A stretch of DNA of 64,000 nt from Collinsella sp. An268 (GCF_002159765.1 NZ_NFJH01000001.1:310001-374000), one strand, 5' to 3'; positions 19,933 through 31,044 are shown, counted from the stretch's first letter. Notes: generated by a model from the sequence alone, not told the origin. Program-made: numbers and translations.

Positions 19933-20067
19933 CGTTGGTTCGCAAAACAGGCGCGATGACTGACCGCAGCCTGATGTCGATTTGACCGCTGCGCGAATCT
20001 GTCAGCGCCATGCAGGCCATTTGACAAAAGCGCGCCGGGTTGTTCTCAGAGCGTGAAAAAATGAAGA

Positions 20068-21306
20068 CTACATGGAGGCATCTCTCGGTGCGAGCGCATC
20101 GTGGCGCGCACGCAGCATACGCGGGGGCCGATACGAGGAGCTCTCGAAGTCAACGTACTCGACAGCGCCGACGAGGCGCTCGATCATCGCCTCATGGTCG
20201 ATGCACTCCCAAGCCTCATGCACCGCCTCGAGCTTGGCGTGCGTCTCGGGGCGCCGCGGCATGAACAGCGTGCAGCAGTCGGGAGCCGTCTCGCAGGAGA
20301 TGTCATAGGTCCCGATCTCCTCGGCGCGCGCGATGATCTCCTGCTTGTCCGATCCGATAAGCGGGCGGAACACGGGGATATCGACGACCTCGTTCACCGC
20401 CATGATGTTCTCGAGCGTCTGCGAGGCGACCTGGCCGAGCGACTCTCCCGTGACGATCGCCTTCGCGCCCTCGATGCGGGCGATGCGCTCCGCCACGGCG
20501 TACATCACGCGGCGGTACATGATGACCCGGAGGTCCCCCGGGCACGCCAGAGAGATCTCGCGCTGGGCATCCCCGAAGGGGACTACGTACAGGCGGCCGA
20601 TCTGAATGGCGGGGGCGAGCCTCTCGATGATGTCCTGACAGAGGTACTCGCTCGTATCCGCCGTCTGCGGCCGCCCGGAGAAGTGCACCGGCACGCACAC
20701 GGCTCCGCGCCGTGCGAGCATCCACGTGGCGACCGGCGAGTCGATGCCCGATGAGAGCAGCGTCACGACCTTGCCGGCACTGCCGACGGGCAAGCCCCCT
20801 ACACCGCGCTCGGAGCGCGCATACACGTAAACGCTGCCCTGCACCACGAGCACGTTCACGACGGCATCGGGGTCCCTCATCTGGACCTTCTTGTCGGGGA
20901 ACGCCTCGCACAGCACCTCGCCGACCTGTCGGTTCAAGTCCATGGACGTCAAGGGGTAATCGGTGTTCGAGCGCTTAGCGCTCACCTTGAACGTGTGGAA
21001 GGGCTCCGCCTCGCCAAGGGCGCGCACGGCGGCGCGGCCGTATTCCTCCGGATCTCGGTTCGTGTGATACGCCAGGGAGACGCGCGCCACACCTGGCACG
21101 CGGCGGATGACCTCAAAGGCCGGCTCGACGGAGGCGGCGTCTGAGAACGTAACGAGGATGTGCCCCGATATGCGCGTGACGCACGAGAGCGAAAAGGCGG
21201 CACACGCCGCCTTGATCGAGTCCATGAGGACATGCTCGAAATGAGCGCGGTTCTTACCCTTCAGGCCCACCTCATGGTAGTGGACCAGGCAGACGCGGCT
21301 GGCCAT
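20068..21306 (-). CDS. thiI: tRNA 4-thiouridine synthase ThiI (no rhodanese domain)
   Basis: An ATP-dependent enzyme that thiolates U8 of tRNA and may feed thiazole synthesis. 412 aa. An N-terminal ferredoxin-like/THUMP region carries YHEVGLKGKNR and GHILVTFSDA. The PP-loop pyrophosphatase is LLSSGIDSPVATWML near residue 186, with VTGESLGQVASQTLENI downstream. The E. coli rhodanese extension is absent, as in Gram-positive ThiI, so sulphur must come from a partner cysteine desulfurase. It lies 3 bases after rpoZ, so the two genes are probably co-transcribed. Confidence 0.92.
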   Translation of the reverse strand: MASRVCLVHYHEVGLKGKNRAHFEHVLMDSIKAACAAFSLSCVTRISGHILVTFSDAASVEPAFEVIRRVPGVARVSLAYHTNRDPEEYGRAAVRALGEAEPFHTFKVSAKRSNTDYPLTSMDLNRQVGEVLCEAFPDKKVQMRDPDAVVNVLVVQGSVYVYARSERGVGGLPVGSAGKVVTLLSSGIDSPVATWMLARRGAVCVPVHFSGRPQTADTSEYLCQDIIERLAPAIQIGRLYVVPFGDAQREISLACPGDLRVIMYRRVMYAVAERIARIEGAKAIVTGESLGQVASQTLENIMAVNEVVDIPVFRPLIGSDKQEIIARAEEIGTYDISCETAPDCCTLFMPRRPETHAKLEAVHEAWECIDHEAMIERLVGAVEYVDFESSSYRPPRMLRARHDALAPRDASM

Positions 21307-21309
21307 GTG

Positions 21310-21591
21310 CTAGGCGTCCGCGGGACGATGGCCGAGGGCGTCCTCGTAGCGCTCGTGGTTATACGAGATGTCGCCGTCGACGATCTCGTCCATCGCCATG
21401 GAGATGGCATCCTCGCCGGAAAGCGCCACGGTGATGTCGTCGACATCGGTCACCGCGAGAACGCGGTTGTGCTGGCCGCGCAGCATGCTGTTGATGTCGC
21501 ACGCGCGCTTTGAGGCGAGCGCGGCGAGCAGGAAGCGGTTGTTATCGGTCTTATCGAGCAGATCGTCAATAGGGGGAGTGACAACAGACAC
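21310..21591 (-). CDS. rpoZ: RNA polymerase omega subunit
   Basis: A small subunit that assists beta-prime folding and core assembly. 93 aa with PPIDDLLDKTDNNRFLLAAL, ASKRACDINSM and a C-terminal acidic helix. It lies 5 bases after gmk, the standard gmk-rpoZ pair. Confidence 0.93.
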   Translation of the reverse strand: MSVVTPPIDDLLDKTDNNRFLLAALASKRACDINSMLRGQHNRVLAVTDVDDITVALSGEDAISMAMDEIVDGDISYNHERYEDALGHRPADA

Positions 21592-21596
21592 GACTC

Positions 21597-22166
21597 TCAG
21601 TTCCCTTCATACCTAGAGATGATGGCGGAAAGCTCGGCGGTTGCCGTGTCGAGATCGTCGTTCACCACGACCTCGTCGTACTGATCGGCCAGCGCGAGCT
21701 CCCGTTCGGCGTTTGCAAGGCGAAGTTCGATCGTCTCGGGCGTCTCGGTACCGCGGCCGATGAGGCGCGAGCGCAGCTCTGCGGCCGAGGGCGGCTTGAT
21801 GAAGATGAGAACCGCATCGGCGAAGCGCTCCTTGACCGCGAGCGCACCCTGAACATCGATTTCCAAGATGAGGGACGCGCCGGCATCGAGATTGCGCTCG
21901 ACTTCGCTCACCAGCGTGCCGTAGCAGTTGCCGTGGACGTACGCCCACTCCACAAAGGCGCCCTCGTCTACGAGGCGCGCGAACGTGTCCTTATCGAGGA
22001 AATGGTAGTTCACGCCGTCGACCTCGCCGGGGCGGGGAGCGCGCGTGGTAGCCGAAACCGTCAGGCCCAAGCCCGGGCGCTCGGCGCGCACCCGCGCGAC
22101 GAGCGTACCCTTGCCGGCACCTGACGGTCCCGAGATGACGAACAATCTAGGCGTCAACGAGCTCAC
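21597..22166 (-). CDS. gmk: Guanylate kinase
   Basis: Converts GMP to GDP with ATP. 189 aa. The P-loop GPSGAGKG is at 13-20, the GMP-binding block is SATTRAPRPGEVDGVNYHF, and IDVQGALAVK and the lid RLIGRGTETPETIELRL follow. It starts directly after the mihF stop (no gap), continuing the mihF-gmk-rpoZ-thiI unit. Actinobacteria commonly keep mihF and gmk together downstream of pyrF, and the same holds here. Confidence 0.96.
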   Translation of the reverse strand: MSSLTPRLFVISGPSGAGKGTLVARVRAERPGLGLTVSATTRAPRPGEVDGVNYHFLDKDTFARLVDEGAFVEWAYVHGNCYGTLVSEVERNLDAGASLILEIDVQGALAVKERFADAVLIFIKPPSAAELRSRLIGRGTETPETIELRLANAERELALADQYDEVVVNDDLDTATAELSAIISRYEGN

Positions 22167-22475
22167 TTACTTGGTGAGCGCCTCGAGCAGCTGCTCGCGC
22201 TGGCGCACGCCGAGGCCCTGGACGCGACGGGTGGCGGAGATGCCGAGCTCGTCCATGATCTTGGCGGCCTTAGCCTTGCCGTAGCCCGGCAGGGACTCGA
22301 TGAGGGTCGAGACCTTCATGCGCGAGGCGATGGGGTCCTCGGAGTTGAGGACGGAATCAAGAGAGATCTCACCCTTCTTGATCTTGTCGCGGAGCTCGGC
22401 GCGGGCGTGACGGGCCGCCGCTGCCTTCTCAAGAGCTGCCTTGCGCTGCTCGTCGGTAAGCTGAGGGAGCGCCAT
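22167..22475 (-). CDS. mihF: Actinobacterial integration host factor (mIHF)
   Basis: A nucleoid-associated DNA-bending protein restricted to Actinobacteria. 102 aa. The helical N-terminus is ALPQLTDEQRKAALEKAAAA. The C-terminal H2TH-like DNA-binding part has VSTLIESLPGYGKAKAAKIM and LGISATRRVQGLG. ATG 22475 has GGAGGT at 5 bases; an upstream ATG would place the site inside the gene. It is a strong marker for the phylum and, with gmk next to it, shows the classic actinobacterial order. Confidence 0.94.
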   Translation of the reverse strand: MALPQLTDEQRKAALEKAAAARHARAELRDKIKKGEISLDSVLNSEDPIASRMKVSTLIESLPGYGKAKAAKIMDELGISATRRVQGLGVRQREQLLEALTK

Positions 22476-22592
22476 GTGAACCTCCAAATAGACGTGGTTA
22501 CGTATATCTTTTATCTGGCATAACGCCGCATTTGCGCACGTCAGCCAATGACCGGATACATACCTTAGACGATACCCGGGTAAAGTTCAAGC

Positions 22593-22620
22593 AGCTACCG
22601 GCTATTTTTAGCCGGTAGCT
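22593..22620 (-). terminator. Long hairpin after the pyr operon
   Basis: A perfect 12-bp stem (AGCTACCGGCTA and its complement, TTTT loop) in the gap between pyrF and mihF. No U-tract follows on either strand, so termination is inferred from position. The rest of this 218-base gap should hold the mihF promoter, but no convincing hexamer pair was found. Confidence 0.6.
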
Positions 22621-22693
22621 GGGCTTGCTCCATAGAACAAACGCTTAACGAGGCTCCGCCCGGGCCCCGGCGAACGACAGAGATACCTTTGGC

Positions 22694-23419
22694 CTAGGCG
22701 TCGCGCACCAGCTCGCCCACGATCGCCTCAAAGGCCGCGAGCGGGTCATCTGCCCCGGTGATGGGCCTGCCGACGACAAGATGGCTCGCCCCGGCGGCGA
22801 TGGCGGCGGCAGGTGTCGCCACGCGGCTCTGGTCGCCGAGCGCCGCCCCCGCCGGGCGCACGCCCGGCGTGACGATCCAGGCATCCTCACCCAGAAGTTG
22901 ACGCATGGCTTGCGCCTCCTGGGGAGAGCAGACGACGCCGTCGGTGCCGTTGTCGCGCGCGAGCGCCGCGAGGCGCGCCGCCTCGTCGGCAAGCGGCCCG
23001 GCAACGCCGATGGAGGCGAGAGCGGGCGCATCCATGCTCGTCAGAACCGTGATGGCGATGACCCGGGCGCGCTCGCCGCCGCACGCCTCGGCCGCCTCTC
23101 GCGCGCCCTCGCAGGCCGCGGCGAGCATCGGGCCCGCGCCCAGGCCGTGCACGGTGAGAAGGTCGGCGCCGGTGGCTGCAGCGGAGCGCGCCGCACCGCG
23201 GACCTGGTGGGGTATGTCATGAAACTTGAGGTCGAGGAAGACCTTGAAACCGCGCTCCTTGAACGCACGCACGATGGAAGGTCCCTCGGCATAATACAGG
23301 GTCATGCCGATCTTGACCCAGCGCGCGTGCCCGGCGAGGATGTCGGCGAGCTCGAGCGCTCGCGTACGGTCGACGTCAAGCGCGACCATGATCCGGTCGC
23401 GCGCAAGAGCCTCTAGCAT
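22694..23419 (-). CDS. pyrF: Orotidine 5'-phosphate decarboxylase
   Basis: The last step to UMP. 241 aa. The catalytic motif DLKFHDIP is present, with LTVHGLGAGPML and the phosphate-binding VVGRPITGADDP at the C-terminus. ATG 23419 overlaps the pyrD stop by 7 bases; the open frame upstream is within pyrD. It is the last gene of the operon. pyrE and carAB are not in the window. Confidence 0.95.
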   Translation of the reverse strand: MLEALARDRIMVALDVDRTRALELADILAGHARWVKIGMTLYYAEGPSIVRAFKERGFKVFLDLKFHDIPHQVRGAARSAAATGADLLTVHGLGAGPMLAAACEGAREAAEACGGERARVIAITVLTSMDAPALASIGVAGPLADEAARLAALARDNGTDGVVCSPQEAQAMRQLLGEDAWIVTPGVRPAGAALGDQSRVATPAAAIAAGASHLVVGRPITGADDPLAAFEAIVGELVRDA

Positions 23420-24336
23420 TCGAACGCTCCAATCAGCTCGTTGATATCGCGCACGCCCTGGGACTCGGCCCAGGCCTCGAGCTCCGCCAGGATGCGTACG
23501 GCGGCATCGGGCTCGGGGAAGCTCGCCATGCCGACCGAGACCGCGCTGGCGCCCGCCAGGATGAACTCGGCCGCATCCTCGCCCGTCATGACGCCACCGA
23601 CGCCGCACACGGGGATATCGACCGCCTGGCAGACCTCCCACACCATGCGCACCGCGATGGGATGCAGAAGCGGACCGGAGAGCCCGCCGGTGGGCTTGGA
23701 GAGCTTCGAGCGCCGGGTGTGCACGTCGATCGCCATACCCGGGATGGAGTTGATGACCGTGAGGCCGTCGGCGCCCTCCGCCTCGAGGGCGCGCGCGATC
23801 TCGGGCAGGCGCACGGGCGCCATCTTGACGAGGAGTGGACGCTTGGTGATGGGACGGCAGGCACGCATGACCTCGGCCGCACCCTCGGGGGTGGAGCCGG
23901 CAGCAGCGCCGCCCTGGTCGATGTTGGGGCAGCTCACGTTAAGCTCGAACGCCGCAGCCCAGGGGCAGAGCTCCTCAAAGAGCTCGAGGGCGGCGACGTA
24001 CTCGGCCGTAGAATGACCTGCCACCTGGCAGATCACGGCCGTGCCCTTGGATGCGAGATCGGCGAGGAACTCACCAGACTCGGCGACCATACCGCGCACG
24101 CCGGGGTTCTGGAGGCCGACGGAGTTCATCATGCCGCCACGGACCTCGGTCATGCGGGGCTTAGGGTTGCCCGGCCACGGCTCGGCGGCGCACCCTTTGG
24201 TGGTGATGGCACCGAGGCGAGAGACGTCGAAGAAATTCTGGAACTGCCAGCCAAACCCAAAGGTACCGGAGGCGGTGTTGATGGGGTTCTTAAGCTTTAT
24301 GCCGGCGAAATCGACGGCCATGGACACGCTGCTCAC
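23413..24336 (-). CDS. pyrD: Dihydroorotate dehydrogenase B, catalytic subunit (class 1B)
   Basis: Oxidises dihydroorotate to orotate with FMN. 307 aa. N-terminal VDFAGIKLKNPINTASGTFG, the active-site cysteine in ELNVSCPNI, and GVGGVMTGEDAAEFILAGAS at the FMN site. The cysteine base and the adjacent pyrK define the NAD-linked heterotetrameric class 1B. It overlaps pyrK by 4 bases and pyrF by 7. Confidence 0.95.
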   Translation of the reverse strand: MSSVSMAVDFAGIKLKNPINTASGTFGFGWQFQNFFDVSRLGAITTKGCAAEPWPGNPKPRMTEVRGGMMNSVGLQNPGVRGMVAESGEFLADLASKGTAVICQVAGHSTAEYVAALELFEELCPWAAAFELNVSCPNIDQGGAAAGSTPEGAAEVMRACRPITKRPLLVKMAPVRLPEIARALEAEGADGLTVINSIPGMAIDVHTRRSKLSKPTGGLSGPLLHPIAVRMVWEVCQAVDIPVCGVGGVMTGEDAAEFILAGASAVSVGMASFPEPDAAVRILAELEAWAESQGVRDINELIGAFEC

Positions 24337-25130
24337 CAGACGACCTCCTTAGCATCGAAGACGGGACCGCACATGCAGGCGCCCTTCATACCGCTTTTGG
24401 TCTCGACCGCGCAGGTGGCGCAGGCACCAAAGCCGCAGCTCATCATGCGCTCGAGGGACGCCTCGCACGCAACGCCGGCGCGCTCTGCGGCGGCGGCGAC
24501 CTTTGCCATCATGGGCTCGGGACCGCAGGTGGCAACGTAATCGAAGTCGTCGCCCTCGGTCTCAAGCACCTGCTCGGCAGCGGCGGTGCAAAAGCCGTGG
24601 TATCCGGCGGACCCGTCATCGGTCGCGATGGAGATGACCGGCGACCCGGCCGCCTCGAACTCGGCCTCGCCCACAAGGCGGTCGGCCGATGCGGCACCGA
24701 TGCAGACCGTATAGGGGATGTTACGACGCGCGAGCTCGCGCGCAAGGCAGAGGATGGGGGGCACGCCGATGCCGCCTGCGATGAGCAGGGCGCGGCGGCA
24801 GCCCTCGGGGATGGTCCAGCCGTGACCGCCGGGGCCGAGCACCGTGGTGGTGGCGCCGGGCTCCATACGAGAAAGGCGCTCGGTACCCTCCCCCACAACG
24901 GCATACCAGATATCGATCGTTCCGGCCTCCGCATCCACCTCCGCGAAGGACAGCGGGATGCGCAAAAGGCTCATGGCGTTGCCGGGCACCGCGATGTTGA
25001 CAAACTGTCCGGGGACGAGCGCGGCGGCGAGCGCCGGCGCAAGGATGCGCAGGGCGAAGACGTCCCGCGCGATGGGCTCGTTTGACACGATGGTGACATC
25101 GTGCACGCGAGCGGGTGAAGGTGTGGGCAT
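24333..25130 (-). CDS. pyrK: Dihydroorotate dehydrogenase B, electron-transfer subunit
   Basis: An FAD/[2Fe-2S] protein that passes electrons from PyrD to NAD. 265 aa. It has a ferredoxin-reductase-like barrel with RIPLSFAEVD (FAD site), a nucleotide-binding region IAGGIGVPPILCLAREL, and C-terminal cluster cysteines in SCGFGACATC and CMCG. ATG 25130 follows GAGGGGAG; the open frame upstream to 25184 is in the 57-base gap after pyrC. Confidence 0.95.
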   Translation of the reverse strand: MPTPSPARVHDVTIVSNEPIARDVFALRILAPALAAALVPGQFVNIAVPGNAMSLLRIPLSFAEVDAEAGTIDIWYAVVGEGTERLSRMEPGATTTVLGPGGHGWTIPEGCRRALLIAGGIGVPPILCLARELARRNIPYTVCIGAASADRLVGEAEFEAAGSPVISIATDDGSAGYHGFCTAAAEQVLETEGDDFDYVATCGPEPMMAKVAAAAERAGVACEASLERMMSCGFGACATCAVETKSGMKGACMCGPVFDAKEVVW

Positions 25131-25187
25131 ACCGCTCCCCTCTCTCGATACCGGGCCGGGCACCCGCGCGCCCGGCCCGCACATGCG

Positions 25188-26457
25188 TTACTGAACCGCG
25201 CCGTCCACGAGCGTGGCGACACCGCCGACGTAGACGTCGGTTGCGCGACCGGTGACGGAGACACCGTCGAAACCGCAGTTACGCGCCTTCGACGCATAGC
25301 CGTCCTCGCCCACGGTCCAGGCGATATCGGGGTCGAAGACCGTGATGTCGGCAAGCGAACCCGCCGCGATGCTCACCGGGTCGACGCCGAGGATCCTGCG
25401 CGGGTTGACGCTCATGAGCTCCACCATGCGCGCGTAGTCGATGACACCCGGCTTGACGAGATTCGTGATGACGAGCGCGAGGGAGCACTCGATGCCCGTC
25501 ATGCCGAAGGGCGCGTACTCGAACTCGCGCGCCTTCTCCCAATCGGCATGGGGCGCATGGTCGGTCACGATGGCGTCGACGGTACCGTCGGCCACGCCGG
25601 CACGCACTGCGGCGGCGTCCTCGGCCGTGCGCAGCGGCGGGTTCACCTTGAGCCGCGTGTCGTAGGTTCCGTCGATGGCCTCGTCGGTGAGGAACAGGTG
25701 GTGCGGCGCCGCCTCGCACGTGACGGGCAGGCCCTCGGCCTTGGCGGCGCGGACCGCCGCGATGCCGCGCGCGGTGGAGATGTGCTGGATATGGAGCTTG
25801 GCACCCGTGAGGCGCGCGATCTGGATGTCGCGCACGACCTGAAGCTCCTCGCCCTCCGCGGGCCAGCCGGCAAGACCGAGCCTCGTGGAGACGGGACCCT
25901 CGTTGATCTGGCCGTCCCCGACGAGCTCCTCGTCCTGGCAGTGGCTCATGAAGACCTTGCCGAACATCTTGCCGTAGTCCATGCAGCGGCGGAGCATCCC
26001 GGCGCTCTGCACCCCGCGGCCGTCGTCGGTGAAGGCGACGGCGCCGTGGGCGACCATATCGCCCATCTCTGAGATGATCTCGCCCTTGAGGCCCTTCGTC
26101 ATGGCGCCGGAGGGGAACACGCGGCAGTGCCCCGCGCGCTCGGCGCAGGCCCGCACGTATTCGACAACCGTGCCGTTGTCGGTGACCGGGTTGGTGTTGG
26201 GCATGGAGCACACGCCGGTCATGCCGCCCTTGGCCGCCGCCCGGGTCTCGGACTCGATCGTGCCCTTGTGCTCGAATCCGGGCTCGCGGAGATGCACATG
26301 CATGTCCACGAGGCCGGGAACGAGGTATTTGCCCGTGAGGTCGCGCACCTCGGCGTCAGCCTGAAGTGCCTCCCCCACGCGCGCGATGCGATCGCCCTCG
26401 ATGAGAACGTCCAGAACGCCGTCGATGCCCGCGACGGGGTCGACGACGTGGGCACCC

Positions 26458-26474
<17 letters not shown>
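25188..26474 (-). CDS. pyrC: Dihydroorotase (PyrC, class I)
   Basis: A zinc amidohydrolase that closes carbamoyl-aspartate to dihydroorotate. 428 aa. The metal motif DMHVHLREPGFEHKG identifies the class I bacterial type; HISTARG and TDHAPH supply further metal and catalytic residues. ATG 26474 has GGAGG at 8 bases, and the first 17 bases overlap pyrB. A TTG/GTG a few codons upstream is not needed. Confidence 0.95.
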
Positions 26475-28088
<1,614 letters not shown>

Positions 28089-28133
28089 CTATGTTTCCTT
28101 GCGGTATCTCGTACACGCTTAAAGGCAAGCTAG

Positions 28134-28139
28134 ATTATA
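28134..28139 (-). promoter_or_regulatory. -10 element of the pyr operon promoter
   Basis: A consensus TATAAT on the minus strand, 148 bases upstream of pyrR. The -35 is weak (GGTTTG at 17 bases), suggesting an activator or a -10-dependent promoter. The remaining bases up to 28209 hold only a short CG-rich hairpin after the glycosyltransferase stop. Confidence 0.65.
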
Positions 28140-28209
28140 CACGTTTCTGTAACCGCCAAACCGCGAATGTCCGTCTCCATAGCGAGGCGACCACAAGCCC
28201 GGGCTCGGG

Positions 28210-29286
28210 CTACGCAGCGCCCTTGCGCCCCTTCAGAACCCCCATGCGCGAGAGGGCGTAGCGCACGCCCATGACGCGCGCGGTGTAGAGAAACTCTCTC
28301 AACAGGTACCCGTAGTACGCAAGCCCGCTATAGGGTCGCACCTCATAGCCCGTCAGCTCGAAGTAGCGCTTCTTTGCCCCGGCGGAAAGGTTGTCCATAC
28401 CCGCGATGATATCGGGGTCCATGCGGCGCAGGGTGGCGACGACCTTCTCGCGCACACCGGGCTCCCCCAGATGCCCGTACCCGATAGCGAGACCCACATG
28501 CCGCATGCCCATACGGTCGAGCGCCGCCTCGATCCCGGGGTCTGTCTCCCCCAGGCTATCGAGGATGTCGCGCATGTCGTTCCAGCGCTCGATACCCAAA
28601 AGCGAGGTGTCTCCGCAGGTGGAGGCGCCGGGTCGGCGGTCGCGATAGCAATAGTAGCAGTCGTCGGTATACACGATGCTGCGCGCGCGGGCGAGCGTGT
28701 CGATCATGAAGGGATTGTCGACCCATCCAGCGCCGGGCACCTCGCGCAGGCGGATGCCGAACTCGTCCAAGAAGGAACGGAGGTAGAGCGCCGTCCAGAT
28801 ACTCGGATGGTATTGGATGAGCACGGGCGCCTCGCGCAGGGTGAAGGGCTGCCGCGGCGGTTTGACGCGACGGTAGAACGTGTTGCGGCAGAAGAGCTCC
28901 TCCGGCGTATCCGGATCCTGGATGCGCCAGTACGCCGACTTCACCACGTCGGGAAGCTCGCCAAAGGAGGACGCAAAGGCAAAGAGACGGTCGTACATGT
29001 GGGGTTTCGCGAAATCATCGGGCTCCATGATGGCCACATAGGTGCCCCTCGACGCGGCGATGCCCCGGTTGACCGAGGCCCCGTACCCCTCGTTCTCCTT
29101 GTCGATGATGCGCACCCGCCCGTCGCGCGCCGCATGGTCGCGCATGATGGCGAGCGAGCCGTCGGTCGACCCGTCGTTCACGCAGATGATCTCAAGCGCC
29201 ACCTCGTCGTTATCCTCGACGCTCAGGAGGCACTGGTCGAGATACTCCTCGACGTTGTAGACGGGAATGATGACCGATACGTCCAC
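28210..29286 (-). CDS. Family 2 glycosyltransferase
   Basis: 358 aa. A GT-A fold with DVSVIIPVYNVEEYLDQCL at the N-terminus, CVNDGSTDGS (nucleotide-sugar site) and MEPDDF (metal-binding DxD-like). A long helical C-terminal part ends in a basic tail without a transmembrane helix. Start GTG 29286. It lies 9 bases after wzt in the same operon, so it probably builds or extends the polysaccharide exported by the ABC pair. Similar enzymes make teichoic or capsular polymers; the sugar cannot be told. Confidence 0.85.
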   Translation of the reverse strand: MDVSVIIPVYNVEEYLDQCLLSVEDNDEVALEIICVNDGSTDGSLAIMRDHAARDGRVRIIDKENEGYGASVNRGIAASRGTYVAIMEPDDFAKPHMYDRLFAFASSFGELPDVVKSAYWRIQDPDTPEELFCRNTFYRRVKPPRQPFTLREAPVLIQYHPSIWTALYLRSFLDEFGIRLREVPGAGWVDNPFMIDTLARARSIVYTDDCYYCYRDRRPGASTCGDTSLLGIERWNDMRDILDSLGETDPGIEAALDRMGMRHVGLAIGYGHLGEPGVREKVVATLRRMDPDIIAGMDNLSAGAKKRYFELTGYEVRPYSGLAYYGYLLREFLYTARVMGVRYALSRMGVLKGRKGAA

Positions 29287-29295
29287 GGCGGCACC

Positions 29296-30084
29296 CTACG
29301 AGAACTGGTTGCGGTACGCCTGGCAGACCTCTTCGACCGGTCCGTCCATACGCAGGTCGCCCTTTTCGATCCATACGGCACGGCGGCAGATGCGCTCGAC
29401 CTGCTCGATGGAATGGCTCACGAACAGAACGGTCACGTCGCCGGACTCGATGAAATGCTTGATGCGGTCCTCGCACTTCTGCTGGAAGAACACATCGCCC
29501 ACCGAGAGGGTCTCGTCCACGATGAGGATATCCGGTTCGGTGATGGTGGCGATGGCGAAGGCGATGCGCGCGACCATACCGCTGGAGTAGTTCTTGAGGG
29601 GCATGTCGACGAACTCGCGCAGCTCGGCGAAGTCGACGATCTCGTCGAACTTCTCGTCGATGAACTCACGGCGATACCCCAGAAGCGAGCCGTTGAGGTA
29701 AATGTTCTCACGCGCGGTGAGCTCCATATCGAAGCCGGCGCCGAGCTCGATGAGCGGTGCGATGTTGCCGCGCACCGTGCAGATGCCCTCACTCGGCTCG
29801 AGCACGCCCGCGATGATCTTGAGCATCGTGGACTTGCCGGAGCCGTTGGTGCCCACCAAGCCCACCACATCGCCGCGCTGAACCTTGAACGAGATGTTCT
29901 TGAGGGCGCGGAACTCGCTGAAGAACAGCTCGTGGCGCATGAGCTTGATGAAGTACTCCTTGAGGTTGTTGAGCTGCTCGGACGCCATGTTGAAGATCAT
30001 GGTGACGTCGTCGACCTCGATAGCGTACTCCCCTGCCGAAGCAGGCTCGTTGTACTGGCGGTAGATACCGGTGGGGGTAGCCAT
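29296..30084 (-). CDS. Polysaccharide ABC exporter, ATP-binding protein (Wzt/TagH-type)
   Basis: Nucleotide-binding subunit that energises export of lipid-linked polysaccharide. 262 aa. Walker A GTNGSGKST, the signature NYSSGMVARIAFA (an unusual YSSGM form typical of Wzt/TagH/RfbE-type ATPases), Walker B ILIVDETLSVGD and the H-loop FVSHS. No long C-terminal carbohydrate-binding domain is present, so the substrate is probably recognised without one, as in short TagH-like proteins. ATG 30084 with AAGGA at 6 bases; 9 bases after wzm. Confidence 0.9.
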   Translation of the reverse strand: MATPTGIYRQYNEPASAGEYAIEVDDVTMIFNMASEQLNNLKEYFIKLMRHELFFSEFRALKNISFKVQRGDVVGLVGTNGSGKSTMLKIIAGVLEPSEGICTVRGNIAPLIELGAGFDMELTARENIYLNGSLLGYRREFIDEKFDEIVDFAELREFVDMPLKNYSSGMVARIAFAIATITEPDILIVDETLSVGDVFFQQKCEDRIKHFIESGDVTVLFVSHSIEQVERICRRAVWIEKGDLRMDGPVEEVCQAYRNQFS

Positions 30085-30093
30085 GATGCGTCC

Positions 30094-30912
30094 TTAGATG
30101 TAGAGGATGAACTTGTGCTCGGTCTTGCGGAACACGAAGATGCCGATGGCGAGCATGACGACGGACCAAACAGCGCAGAGGGCCAGGATCTCGAGCGAGG
30201 GGTTCTGCTGCCAGAGCACGATATCGCGCATGAAGGTGACGAACCCGTACATGGGGTTCATCTTAACGATACCGATGGTCCACGCGGGCGCGCCGCGGTC
30301 GAGGAGCATCTGGAAGTCCCAGAACACCGGCGTCAGGTAGTTCCAGGCGGTGAGGACGACGCTCCACAGATGGATGACGTCGCGGAAGAACACGGTGGCG
30401 GCGGAGAGTATGAGGCCGATGCCGATGCAGAAGACCATGAGGAGGCCGAGGCACACGGGAAGCCAGATGAGGTGCCAGGTGGGCACGACGCGGAACCACA
30501 GCATGACGAAGGCTACAGCGATGAGCGAGAAGGCGAAGTTGACGAGCGCGAAGAGCACCTTCTGCACGGGGAACACAAAGCGGTCGATCTTGACCTTCTT
30601 GAGGAGCGGCGCCGCCTCGAGAATGGAGGTGACGGCCTTGCTCGTGGAATCGCTCATGAGCGAGTAGGTGATGTTGCCGAGAATGAGGTAGAGCGGGAAA
30701 TGCTCGATGTTGGAGCCGAGGAGCGTCGAGAACACCACGCTCATGACGACCATCATGAGAAGCGGGTTGAGCACGCTCCAGGCAACGCCGAGGAAACTCC
30801 GGCGGTACTTGATCTTAAAATCCTTGGTAACGAGCTGCTTGAGGACGAAGATGTCCTTCTCAAAATCGCTGCGCGCATGCGTGGAGTAGGTGCCCTCGTT
30901 TGTGTTGGCCAC
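30094..30912 (-). CDS. Polysaccharide ABC exporter, permease (Wzm/TagG-type)
   Basis: 272 aa. The ABC-2 permease has six hydrophobic stretches, starting from VLKQLVTKDFKIKYRRSFLG, the cytoplasmic entry segment typical of Wzm/TagG, and ending RKTEHKFILYI. GTG 30912 follows GAGGAG at 6 bases; the open frame upstream is in AT-rich spacer DNA. It is first in the wzm-wzt-GT2 operon and is divergent from tRNA-Asn, with an AT-rich palindrome (AATTTTTT/AAAAAATT) between them. Confidence 0.9.
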   Translation of the reverse strand: MANTNEGTYSTHARSDFEKDIFVLKQLVTKDFKIKYRRSFLGVAWSVLNPLLMMVVMSVVFSTLLGSNIEHFPLYLILGNITYSLMSDSTSKAVTSILEAAPLLKKVKIDRFVFPVQKVLFALVNFAFSLIAVAFVMLWFRVVPTWHLIWLPVCLGLLMVFCIGIGLILSAATVFFRDVIHLWSVVLTAWNYLTPVFWDFQMLLDRGAPAWTIGIVKMNPMYGFVTFMRDIVLWQQNPSLEILALCAVWSVVMLAIGIFVFRKTEHKFILYI

Positions 30913-30986
30913 GGACGGCTCCTCTTGCTTGGGGTTCGTATATGCGAGATGCATTCTAACACACGCCAATTTTTTAAAAAATTCCC

Positions 30987-31014
30987 TTGCCATCCGCCAC
31001 GAGTTCTGTATACT
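30987..31014 (+). promoter_or_regulatory. Promoter of tRNA-Asn
   Basis: TTGCCA (30987-30992), 16 bases, TATACT (31009-31014). Initiation near 31021 gives a 24-base 5' leader before the tRNA. Confidence 0.8.
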
Positions 31015-31044
31015 AATCCTTGTTGCTTGCGAGCAGCCACCAAT

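Noticed and set aside
22593-22620. Riboswitch or small RNA between pyrF and mihF
   Set aside because: Only a single perfect stem is present, with no conserved riboswitch core; position after the operon suggests termination.
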